Assembly: GCF_963675165.1 (NCBI RefSeq)
Contig: NC_087385.1
Location: 1,860,501 to 1,924,500 of the forward strand
Source: Halichondria panicea
Lineage: Eukaryota; Porifera; Demospongiae; Suberitida; Halichondriidae
Reading direction: 5' to 3'
DNA: 64,000 nucleotides
The translations under genes and the position numbers were made by a program. Under the pieces are notes generated by a model, which saw nothing but the letters and a program-made list of their open reading frames with translations, was not told the origin of the DNA and did not search any database. Shown one piece after another: positions 14,101 to 26,100 of this stretch. The stretch's first letter is position 1. Each line of letters opens with the position of its first letter.

Positions 14101-17100
14101 GCACCTTGGCTCACGAGATACTTTGTTCCAAAAAAGAGCAAAAAAAATGGCTGAAAGATGTGACGACTCTCGTTCTCTACCCAAGAAGAAGCGTGCTAGG
14201 CATGGTTTTCGGTACCAAATGGAGCTGAATTTCGATACTGAAGATGCAAAGCAGGCTTTTGTAGCTAGGATAGATAGGGCAAAGCTAGAGGCTCATTGCC
14301 CTTGGATAGCAGAGAGGTTATTTCTGTCTTGTTGGACAAGTTGGAGCATTATCAGGTGAGTGTGTATGATAACAAGTTGTCCGTACTCTGTACACCAATA
14401 ACATTTATAATCGTGTTCTCAGAACGAGCACTCAGATTGTAACGAAGCGTCACCCTGTAAGCGTCCAGGGCTAGGGTACAAGCCCACGAAGATAAAACTA
14501 GAGGATCCTCTTGCAATCGAGTCATTCACGTCAGCACTAAAAGACACCCTTATTTACAAGAATGCCGAATCATTGTCGAGTGAGGTTTTTTTCTAATTAT
14601 TATATAAATTTCTATGATGTTGTTTTTACAGTGTCGAGACACATTCTGGGTGGAGTCTTTCAATCACCAGCTGCTCACATACATCTCAAAACGTGTACAC
14701 TTCGTGGAAGCTACATTCAACATGAGAATGAACCTTGCTATTATGGACTGGGTACGTTATGCTGGCTAATAATGTATGTGTGACTGTACATTCATTCATT
14801 TGTTTACTTCAGAACGAGAATGTACGTAGAGAGTGTACAAGTGAACGACTGGTTCAGGGCATGAGAAGACCGAATCGTAGGACTCCCATAAGAGTGCTGG
14901 TGGAAAAATCGTTCAACTTTGCCGGAGAAATATGGCGAGCAGCAGAGAAAAGTTGACCTCAGGTACTGCGTATAATATATTTTATGTGCAATCTACATAA
15001 TTTATTTTACATATAATTTAATTTTGCTACATGTATATATGTGCAGTGAGTTTGTAGAGGACGTGCAACCTGAGCAATCAGATGAGCCAGTAGATGAAAA
15101 CGAGGACCTAGTAAACGATGGTGTACATGTACTTGACGAAGGTCTTTATGAAGACATATAAAGTAAGTACGTATCCGTGCAAATTTTGACTAGCCAATCA
15201 GCATTTTATAATTGCATTTTACATAATTAAACAATAAAGGAAGTAGAAGACTGGAAGTCTGTGTATGGAACTCCATCTGGATTCGGAAATCGCTCACGCA
15301 CCTCCTGGAAAAGGTATATATTATAGCAATTGATCGTACTTGCACTGTAAAGTGGGCATCATTTATAACTTACTCTCAATACACAGTCAGGCATCACATC
15401 CCTCTTGTCATGTGCACTGGTTTTGGTCACTTTATATGCCATAATTATATAGAGGGTGATTCCATACCCCCAACTGACCTAGCAGTGTCCAATACTTTCT
15501 GTATAGTTTGAAGCGCTTCACCATGTTCCCCAAATTAGGTGCAGCGCTTCCAATCAGCCAGCTGGGTGGTCTGGCTCTGACACACGATGACAGGTGGCAG
15601 TACGGGCAGGGACCCTCTCCATTCAAGACTGGAGGATCATCGTGATCATACCCTCTGGGACCTAAGGAAAGTACCACTCATTTTATTCATATGTACAGGT
15701 TAGTGACATTCACCTTTCTTAGGCCTCGAAGGACCGGCTTCACCCCCAACTGTCCTTACTCGAACTCGAGAAGCACCTGTGCAAAAGATAAGTGATCGTC
15801 ATCCATATCACGTGATAATTATTGAAATTAATTCCTCTAGAATTACCTGTCTTTGGCCTCTTCGCTGGAGGGGGAGCAGCTTCACCACTGGATGTATTAC
15901 ACCCGCCTGACACTGATGGTAATTTAATTGTATTTGAAATCATCATTCTAATATTTACTTTCCAGTGTTACCTTCGGATGGCGCCGAATCAATTTCGTCA
16001 AGAGTGACGTCGGGGAACAGCGCAAGCAACTTCTGGAACTCCTCCAGAAAGTGCACTGGAGGATGCTGGCTGTACCGTACCTGAAGCTGAATAGATGTAG
16101 ATCTACATCTTATTTATGTAATGTCTTCTGTGGTACCTTGAGTCTTGCTTGTTCTGTATAAGTAGCCATTATGTGTTTTTTGTTTGCTTGTGTTAAAAAA
16201 AAACCACGTGCATGTATCCCCACCCTGGTATAAAATGCGCATGCTTGTTTTAGAGCTGTCTAAATCGTTTGAAAGGGCTATGAAGCGGGAAAAGAAACGA
16301 GAGCTGTTTACAGATATTTGAATGTTGGAGCTGGGGTCAAAGGTCTGCCCAGGGCACGGGCCTTTTGTACCGCAACAGGCGGAAGTGAATCTAAACATTA
16401 ACCGCGCGCGCCTTATAAAGCCAACATGCTCGTTTAAGGTTACGATGCAGTGTTCGCCCACGCAGTAATTATCAGTAGTAATCAAGCTACTAGCTCTTCC
16501 TGTCCGTCTAGGAGGAATAGGAATTACTAATCAGATTATCCGGTAACTGCATCACAAAATGCAAACGAGGCATCGATAAAAGTCACATCCCCCCCAGTTG
16601 CGGACATCATCGCTCAAGATCAAAACAAGCAACTGGACACCTCCAAAGTGATTGAAATCAAAGCATCTGTAAGGCACTCGAACCGTTCACTTCAGGACCA
16701 ACAAGCTGAGACAGTTTACGGCCAACTGTCTCCACAGTCGAAACGCCTTTTTGACCTGGCCAAAGAGAAAGGTGCCTCATCGTGGCTTTCAGTTCTACCT
16801 ATTGATGACCATGGTTTCTCCCTCCACAAGGGTGCATTCAGAGATGCACTCTGTCTTTGCTATGGCTGGCTACTGCCATCGACCCCTACTAAATGCAACT
16901 GTGGCTCAGCCTTCTCAGCAAACCATGCAATGATTTGCCCAAAGGGCGGCTTCCCAACGATAAGGCATAATGAGCTACGTGATCTGACAGCTTTACTTCT
17001 CACCAAAGTCTGCCACAATGTTGCCACAGAACCCCGACTACAACCACTAAGCGGAGAGTCTTTATCTCACCGCTCAGCCATTACCACTGACAATGCCCGT

Positions 17101-20100
17101 CTTGACATCCGTGCGAGAGGGTTCTGGTCTGCTGCTCAAGACGCATATTTTGATGTGAGGGTTTTCCACCCGAATGCGCCCAGCAACAGCTCCAGAACAT
17201 CAAAGCTGCCTACAAGAAACATGAAGACAAAAAAAACGGGCTTACGGCCAACGTGTCAGAGACATTGAGCAAGGAGTTTTCACCCCCCTAGTCTTCTCAA
17301 CCACAGGTGGACTGGGACAAGAGGCCACCACCTTTTACAAAAGAATAGCAGACATGCTCGCCTGGAAAGAAGGAAAAAACTACTCAGTAGTAATCAGCTG
17401 GCTAAGATGCAAGCTATCATTCGCTGCTGTCCGATCATCAATCATGTGCATCCGAGGGACAAGATCATCAACTCATCGACCCCTACGTGACGCGGACATT
17501 ACTCTCGCAACGGAAGAGGGCCTGATCCCTCAAATTTAATTAACTGTAACTGTTTCCAATAAATTATTATGTACATGTATACATGCTCTTTTTCCAAAAA
17601 AAAAAAACTTGTCTTGACTGTATACCGTACTTATTCGATTTAAAGCGACCCTCCAAATATGCGACACCCTTGATCTTTTCCAATTTTCTGACCTCTAAAA
17701 ATAGCGACTGCAGCGTTCACAATTATTTTTTTATGTCGCGTCCTAAATAGAGGTCAAACCACAGCCTCGATTCCAGGCCGCAAGAAACAATGTAATTTAA
17801 GCGGCCTATAATCGAGGACAGTAGAATAACCTCCAATTAGATGCGACCTTCTAAATATGCGACACCAGGACTTCAACATAATTTTTCAACCTCCAAAAGA
17901 AACGACCTCTGGCTTCGTAATTATTTAAAAGTGTCGCTTTAAATCGAATAAGTACGGTACGCTAGTCGTCATTTTATATGCTAGATATTGCATGCTCTTT
18001 GCCAGTAAGGCAATTATCTATTTAAAGGAGGAAAGGGGCGGGGCGGCTCGAAACAATTTCTTCAAAACAATGAACAGTCATCGAGTTAATTAGCTCGTGT
18101 AGAAGTCAAAAAATATGGAAAAATAGCCGACTAGCTAGTGAACTATGGCATTTTTCTTCAGTTTGTAGATAGATAGGACCAAGAACTCTTCGAGCCGCCC
18201 TCAGGAATATCATAAACTGCTGGTAGGTCACTGTTTAGTTCTTGTTAGAGTCTTTCTTTGTCTAATATTTGACGACTAAAATCGGCAGTGACCACACGAT
18301 CTTTGTGGTAAATTTTTTGCCATCTAGTTAGCGTACTGATAGCTAGCAAGCGCTGTAATAGTTACTTATGAGTAGTGCAACAGTATAAACACATAAAGTA
18401 ATAGAAACAATATCTTCCTTTCTCACAAAAACAAAAAATAAAAACTCAAGAATAATTCATGAGCAAACACTGTATATCGTAACCTTAAAATAAAGATACG
18501 CTTATAGTCCAGTAAGCGCTAATAATCCAGTTTCTACGGTATGGAGTCTGTGACAGTTACTAGGCACAGACGAGTGATAATCATCAGTATCTATGGGATA
18601 ATGGTTAGCAACCAAAATGCAGGTTGAATCTGCGCATGCGCAACATGTTGTTGCTTTGTCAACCAGAAGGATGCGTAGCAAGTTTCTCCCAGTTGAAGAC
18701 GAGTTTAAGAGAAAGAAAACGGCTAAAAGACAAAGAAATAAGACTCTAGAACACTAGGAGAGCTTGCTTGTAGAGAACAGACAAGAAAAAAAGACCAGAA
18801 AAACGTTGACAACCAGCAACCCGTTTTGAAAATGAATAGTTATGAAGGATAAACAGCGTGTGCTTGCTTTCTATCATGCTCCAGTGTATCAGAAGAGGAA
18901 ACATGCAGTGGCGGATCCAGGGGGTCCCAGAGTGCCACGGATCCTCCCTTTCAGTCTAGCTATTGTGGCTTTACCACAACTACCAGCTAGCTATTTATCA
19001 GTTTTTGTAGCCATTGTAATTTGATTCAATGATTGCACCTGTTGTTTTGATGCATCAACTGCCAAAGGAGTGTTCAGGTTAGCCTAAGCTATATAGCTAG
19101 TTGACTGTTCGTGGCAGCTAGCTAGCTCTACGCAAGTCTATTATGGGACTTCCCCTGGCTGAGTATGGGATTTTCCCTAGTCATGTGTGACCGGAAGTGG
19201 GCGTAACCTCCAAAAAAATTCGCGCTGCGCGTGACTTTCACTACTCACACTGTGCGCTTGTAGTTTGGAACCCCTCTTCATTTTTCCTGGATCCGCCACT
19301 GACATGGACCGCTATAGCAAAAGAAAAGTGTTGAAAACTGTTTTGAAGCAAAAACGACTTACAAGAGCCTGAACAGGCTTAAATGGTGGTGCAGTACACT
19401 TCTGCATGTGCAATATTCCGTTCAAAGCACTCATTCCCAACACTGATGCCTGTTAGATGCATTAAATATGACTGCTAAACTGAATACTGACAACCTCCTG
19501 ACCTTCAGCCTCACTGCAAAAGAGCAAAGAAGTTATACAGAACAACAGAGCATTAGAAAACATGAAAGAGACTGATAAACATTGCATTGCATGATTATAG
19601 CTAAGTGTATAAATTATTGTTTTTCTTGTTCTCTCACTGCTGAAAAACGTTTCATTCCAATTAATCCTAGTGTGCAATAACAAGTGTGCAATAATACTTC
19701 CGGGTGTGCGATATGGAAAAATATCTGCACACTTGGTGATGAGTCGCTTCCTGTGTAATTTGAATGTAAAACGCTGATGCGCTGATGTCAGCACTTATTA
19801 AAAAGCAAATATACTATATATATACAGTCACATGTATGCACAGACTGAATGTCTGGAGCTAATAGAAATTCTACTGTCGATGACTCTCATCAGCTTGTAT
19901 AGCATCACAAAAAATAGGCCGTCGGGCAAGGCACTTTAAGTAGTTCTATATAATAGTACTGGGGTTTTTGATGTCAAAAAGGCATTTGATTCTGTCCCCT
20001 ATGTTACTCTTCTGAAATATCTTCTGTAACTTAATTTTAACGAATACATACTAAATGAAAGCACCGCAGGTGCTGATGCCTCGGTGAAGATGCCAAAGCT

Positions 20101-23100
20101 ACATAACATAAAGCTACTAATAGCTTTGATAATTTTGCTGCATGCAAAAACTCACAGAGTGGGTAATGATCGACCATTATTATTGTTAAAAACGATCTAT
20201 GCCAAAAGTTCAAGTCTAAAATTAATGGCTGCCATCAGCAGAGCCTTGCAGCTCCCTTCCTCACTCTTGCAGCTACCAATAGCTAGCGTTTTAGTGCAGA
20301 GCTAACTACTAAGTAGAGTAGCAACACTCGGTAAACAAGTTTGGCTACGTGCTCTTCTGAAAAGGCTGCAATGGCATTCCAAGTAAGCAAAACTAGGCAT
20401 AACTCGACAATGAAGCATTATTTTGCAAATCCACGAATTAAAATCCAAGTAAACATGACTAGAAGCCTATAGAAACGTTTACTTGCACTTGATTCATCCT
20501 TGAGCAGCTGTAGCAGTCTACACAGACAGACACACAAACACACTACCGTATACCTCGCTTGCGCATGCGCACCGAGGCATAATAATTATTGGGTGCATAG
20601 TTACTTACTGGAGAGGAAACAGTTTGTGGGAATTGATGGCAGTAACTCAGGCAGCTTACACGTTCTTTCAGGTGTGCCCCAAGGTTCGGTTTTAGGTCCA
20701 CTATTGTTCATTACGTACATAAACCAAGTCACAGATGTTATTTCTCAAGCCAATAAGGTTAATATGTTTGCTGATGACATGACCTTGTATAGAGTTATTA
20801 CATATTCTATTGACTACGTAAATCTCCAAAATGAAGTCTCAAATTTTTGAGCACCAAATCATTAGAATTCAATCTTGGCAAGTGTAAGTTTATGTCTGTT
20901 TCTAAGAAAACATCGCGCTCATTGTGAAGGCCCCAATTCTACTTTTAAATAGTTATGTACTGCAGCAGGTTTTTAACTATACAAATACCTAGGAATTACT
21001 ATATCGGCTGACTTGAGCTGGCACGGCACACTCACATCAATACCATATGCAATGAACAAGGAAGTTAATAGGACTCCTACATTGCCGGTTCTCAGGCAAT
21101 TCTTCTCCAGCAACACTATTAAAGTTGTATACATCCTTTGTGAGACCATGCATATCTGGAATACGCTTTCTCTGTGTGGAACCCATTTCACAAGTTGGAA
21201 ATCAACAATCTAGAACAAATTCAGAGATTCGCTATGAGAGTCTGTTTGAAGAAATGGAATTTGATAAGTGAAGAATTGCTCACCTTGACCATGCAGGCTT
21301 CCTACTCTACAGCTGAGGCGCCTTGCTGCTGTGCTCTGTCACCTGTTCAAAGTACTGCACCATCTGACTACACTGTAAAAAACTAAAAGAAATAAAATAT
21401 TATGATGCAGCAGCAGAACAGTTAACTGTTTCTCTCTGGTCCCCTACAAATGTAGAACATCCTTGTACAAATTTTCCTTTTTTCCTCATGCAATCGCAGT
21501 ATAGAATAAGCTCGTTAGCCACAAGGAATTTGCTTTAGTAGACTGTGCTAGTATAATATTATGTTCAGTTAGGTATTCTCACTTAGCTGACATGTTGTAT
21601 AGCTATTAAAACGCATGTGTTTTAATGTTTTAATTTTTATAATAATTATTATTATAAAAATAGCTATAAAGCTAGGTGAAGTGTGTCCTATATTATAGGA
21701 CACACTTCACCTAGCTTTATAGCTATTTGCTGTATCCCTTGCATTAATTGTATATATAATTATAGTATTGACTGACTCAGCAATATTTGTGCTCACGTGA
21801 TGTTGTCCGCCCCCCCCCCCCCCCCTCCGAGAGCTTAGCACCCCCTCAACAATTCAACAATTCAATATATCATGTAGATATGAAATGTAGGTATGAATTG
21901 TTGTCTTTAAAAATCAGAGTCATATGCATGTCATTGTGCTTAAATTAGGCCACTCCAAGTGAGACTGTAGTTTCCCGTCCAACTCGCGCTTCCTGTTTAG
22001 CTACCGCATTAATTAATAGCCCTAATTATCCTTCTTTGTTGCCTCTAAGCACATGTCCTAGCTACCACATGCACAGTCATGTGCATATAATATCAAAATT
22101 CCCATGTCATTTAATTTGGACTTAATGCCCCTGAGCATGCAAATCCCTCTTTCTCTTCTATAATTATATCTATATAGTGTGACTATAGTACCCTAGTGAC
22201 GTCCTGCATTTTAACGATTATAATTTGTTTTGTCTTCTTCCATATGCATGATGCTTATGCATACATTTGTGCATGTCTGGATTCTACCAAATTTTCCACA
22301 CATGCAGGCTCTCAATTTTCTAGACTTATTGCTGGATGTCTGGGACAAGCGCAAGTTCAGAGATGAGTCTATCGACACTGAGTGTACCAACTGGCTGCAG
22401 CTGCTCTTGGGGTTGGTGGAAATCACTCGGGACCACTCCCACACACTTCTCAACAGTTTCTTAAGGAAATATGGTGTCTGCAAAAAGTATAAAAAACTTA
22501 TCTGCAAACAGGTATATATGTTTTGCCATGTTAATGTTAACTATTAATTTGAGCATGATTGTATAATTATAATTATGAATAAATTACTGTAATAATGAAA
22601 GCACCGCGGGTGCTGATTCCTCGGTGGATGTGTCAAAGCTACATACGCTACTATAGCTATTACACACAGATATCATAATGGTAATTTTGCTGCATCTAGA
22701 AACTCGAAGAGTGGGAAATGATTGATCATGATTGATGGGCTAAAAAAGATGCCAAAAGTACAAAGGCTATAAAAGCTAAAATTAATGGCTGCTATCAGTA
22801 TAGAGCTCTCTTCTCACTCTTGCAGCTAGCGTTTTAGTGCAGAGCTAACTACTATAAGTAGAGTAGGAACACTCGATGTACAAGTTTTGCTACGCACTCT
22901 TTTGAAATAACATATAGGCATAACTCGAGAACAAAGCATTATTTTGCCAACTATAAAATCCAAGAAAACATGACTAGAAGCCTATATATATAGATTGTCT
23001 GAATCTCTTATACTTACTTGCACTTCATTGATCCAAACAGCTGCAGCAGTCTACACAGACACACACACAAGCACACTACCGTATACCTCGCTTGCGCATG

Positions 23101-26100
23101 CGCACCGAGGCATAGTCACCATTGTATATAATATAGCTGCTATAAGTATAATGACAAACTGTCAACGTGTCAATGTGATCCCAGATTCTTGAAACTGTTG
23201 AACAAAACTTTGGCAAATTGAGTATTGAGCAATTCTTCATTCTCTACAAGGCCTTCATAATCTGGCCCAACAAAGTAAGATTTCTGTGACACTAAATTAA
23301 TCTGTCATGCATACGTCAGTAAAACTGAATATTAACACCTGAAATTGTTGGACGCATGACCATCATTGTACAGTGCATCCAATCTATAGAAAGTAAAATA
23401 CCACAAATGTATGAGTAGTATAAAAGGGTGTGGCCCGGCCAAGATAGCGCACGTGTTCACAAAAAATGACTACCAACAGCTTAATTGTCTTTGTGTTTGC
23501 TATTTTTTTCTGTTATCTACACACAACCACACTTATAAGAAACTGCCACGTGGTACTTTATTTAATGATCACTAATCTGCAAAAAAAAGAAATCAAGTTC
23601 TTTAAGAAAATGAGTGCGCTACTCTTTCGATGTTCACTTTGTGAGGATAGAGGCGAAAGAAGCCTTAAATTCTTGGAGAGGTGTAAGACTGTTCACCAGA
23701 GATTGACTCCAGCTGGCAGTTCTCTTTTGGACAATTACAGCTTGTTCAATATTTTATCGGATGGGTTCATCAATGAAGCCACAAGTCATTTAAAAGGTTT
23801 CTGACATACACCTACGTGTAACGATGATAGCTTCAAACACTTCCCGTGGATCCCTCCGGATACTATGCCGTTTCATATCCACATCAGTACTGTATCATCT
23901 ATGCATGGTAATACCAATTAATTTATTTTACACATGCAATACACATGCTGCATGCATGGGAAGATTGAGATTACAGATGGACTTCGATAACTGAGAGCGA
24001 TAAAGAAAACGAAGATGGATAAGCAAATTGTATGTAAACACTTTTATTATACTACGAACAACCACATATTTATCTATCTACAGAAAGACGGGCAGTGAAA
24101 CCAGACAGCAAAGAACGAGATGAAAAGGAAAACTGAAAAAAGAGTAGGTAATATTTGGTGCTATAATTAAGTATTTTGACAACCACCTACATATACAGGT
24201 CATCATTTTCAGCATCAAATGTAGACCGGTAATCAACATAGATGACTTGGGTACCTCTCTCTGATGCTCTGCATACTTATTAGAACGGAAAGTTGAACCG
24301 AACCTACATTAGTAATACACTCAGGATATAATTATCTGTGCATCTCTCTTTCTTTGCCAGGTACTCATCATTTGACCATGGAGACGTTGAGATCATTGAG
24401 ACACTTCCAGAAGAGCCGGTAAAGACGGTACCGCTTCTCATTATTAGCAGGATGAGGACTAGCTGAGCCAGGAAGAAAGTACGAAGGCAATTCTTGTTTT
24501 GCATGCAGGGCATACAGAAGCAGTGGGGACAGTGACCTTCTCCACGCAAAATTGGAAACACTCTCCGGTGTCGATACCCTAGGGTGTGTTGGAAAATTGC
24601 TGGCAGTAAGTGCGTGTTATTTTACATAAAATAAGACTTTGTTGTACAGATCGTACCCTGATCCTCTGGAGAGTCATCCTCTGTATCGTGCTCCATATTG
24701 TTGTCACTCTCAGTCTCGGAGTAATCATCGTGGCTGGCTGTCACTATGACATTCAGTGGGGGGTTGTCCACAACAAAAGCTATCAGGCTTCTTAGATACT
24801 CTTCTGGAATATGTTCCTCGCTCGTTGAAACGGCTCGTGGATACTACTCCAACCTGATTTTTTTTTACTGTTGCTCTATACTTTCTGTCATTTCTTTTAA
24901 TTGTTCTTTCTGCCATTTCACTGTATATATTACAGGACTACTACGTAGCTATCTTATGGGCATGTGCCAGCTATGTCTGGGTGGATATGGCACTATAAAC
25001 AAGTACAAGAAAAGAAAATTCGAACTTTGCCGCCATTTCTACAATGCGTTTGAATTTACTTCCGGCCGGGTCCTTCCCCTTTTTTATACGCTGCACACGT
25101 CCAAACAATCGCGAGGGATTGCGGTGATGTTTTACATGCGAGCTTCTCGTTTAAATGTATCTCTCAAGATTGGGAACGGTGCTGATACCATTGTGCGTGT
25201 AGGTGAATGAAAAGCTGCAACATTATTCAAAAATATTTTGCAAAAGTTATTTATATTGTGGGTGGTGATCGTAAAAAAATGTGTGTACCGTATATCTTCT
25301 AATTTATCGGACACTTCTATTACCCCGGACACTCTTTTGGGCAATTTTCGTTGTTCTAGTACAACGGACACTCCAGTACTTTAATATTACATTTGTTCTA
25401 AATATCCGGACAATACCTTGAAAAGTTGAGTTATCATTCATAGACGGCAAGTAAGACTTACAGTACTGCAGTTAGATAGCTTTGATTAGCTAGTTTTAGA
25501 TAGCTAGTGCAACTATTCAGTCGTACCCTGTTCTATTAAACTTAGCTAGCTCGCATGCAGCTGCTTGCTTGTTCTAATTATTCTGGACACTTCGCATATT
25601 CTATAAAAATCTGTTCCAATTATACCCGGACAATTTCCAAAATAATTATTTTTTGCTGTCCGATAAATTAGAAGATATACGGTAACATCAATTATCTCTA
25701 GAAGTAATTCCAGACAAATTTTCAGTTAACCGACAAACTGTGTAATTTTTGACCTTAGCCATAAGATCTTTAAATCTCTCCTTAACCGAAACGGCACTAA
25801 ACACTAGCAATTTTTGAGCACTGCGGAGGATGTGTAGATATATGTAAGCAACATTGAACCTTTCATAAGATAGCCATAGATGCTGTGACAAAGTTCCAAA
25901 CCGTTGCCGGAAACTGTTGGCCTTTTCTCTCCCTAATTACCCACTATAACAATTCTGTTTCCACAAACCCAACCTTATGTTGTCATGGAAAAATTTTTGG
26001 TGGATACTATTGTAGCTTATTCATTCACCTACACAATGGTATCAGCAGATTTTCTTAGAAATGTTCCTATCCAAAAATTGCAATTAAGTGTAGCAACTAC

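Larger units (their letters stand above)
5697..16433. mobile_element. TTAA-flanked Kolobok-like DNA transposon, 10.7 kb
   Basis: TTAA at 5693-5696 and 16434-16437. The termini are inverted repeats: left ACGAGCATGCTGACTATAAA, right (reverse complement) ACGAGCATGTTGGCTTTATA, followed by AAGG and GC-rich sequence. A TTAA target with a non-CCC terminus suggests Kolobok rather than piggyBac. Inside are a giant inverted repeat (5828-14080) and two convergent gene remnants (14147-15161 on + and 16080-15227 on -). Frame breaks in both genes suggest it is no longer autonomous. Confidence 0.6.
23400..25150. mobile_element. Relative of the Kolobok-like element, degraded
   Basis: The right end, TTCTCGT followed by TTAA at 25151, resembles the 16433 end (GCTCGT then TTAA), and TTACTTCCGGCC near 25060 recalls the subterminal GGAAGTGAAT of the larger element. 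The left end near 23420 (TATAAAAGGGTGTGGCC) resembles the larger element's subterminal TATAAAAGGGGCG. No left TTAA was identified. Confidence 0.4.

Noticed and set aside
16114-16485. 123-codon minus-strand ORF
   Set aside because: It crosses the TTAA terminus of the Kolobok-like element, so it cannot be an element gene, and has no domain features.
17763-17816. 9-bp target duplication around the small TAGCCTCGA-like element
   Set aside because: The flanks do not match, unlike the copies at 637 and 13744, so only the inverted ends are reported.
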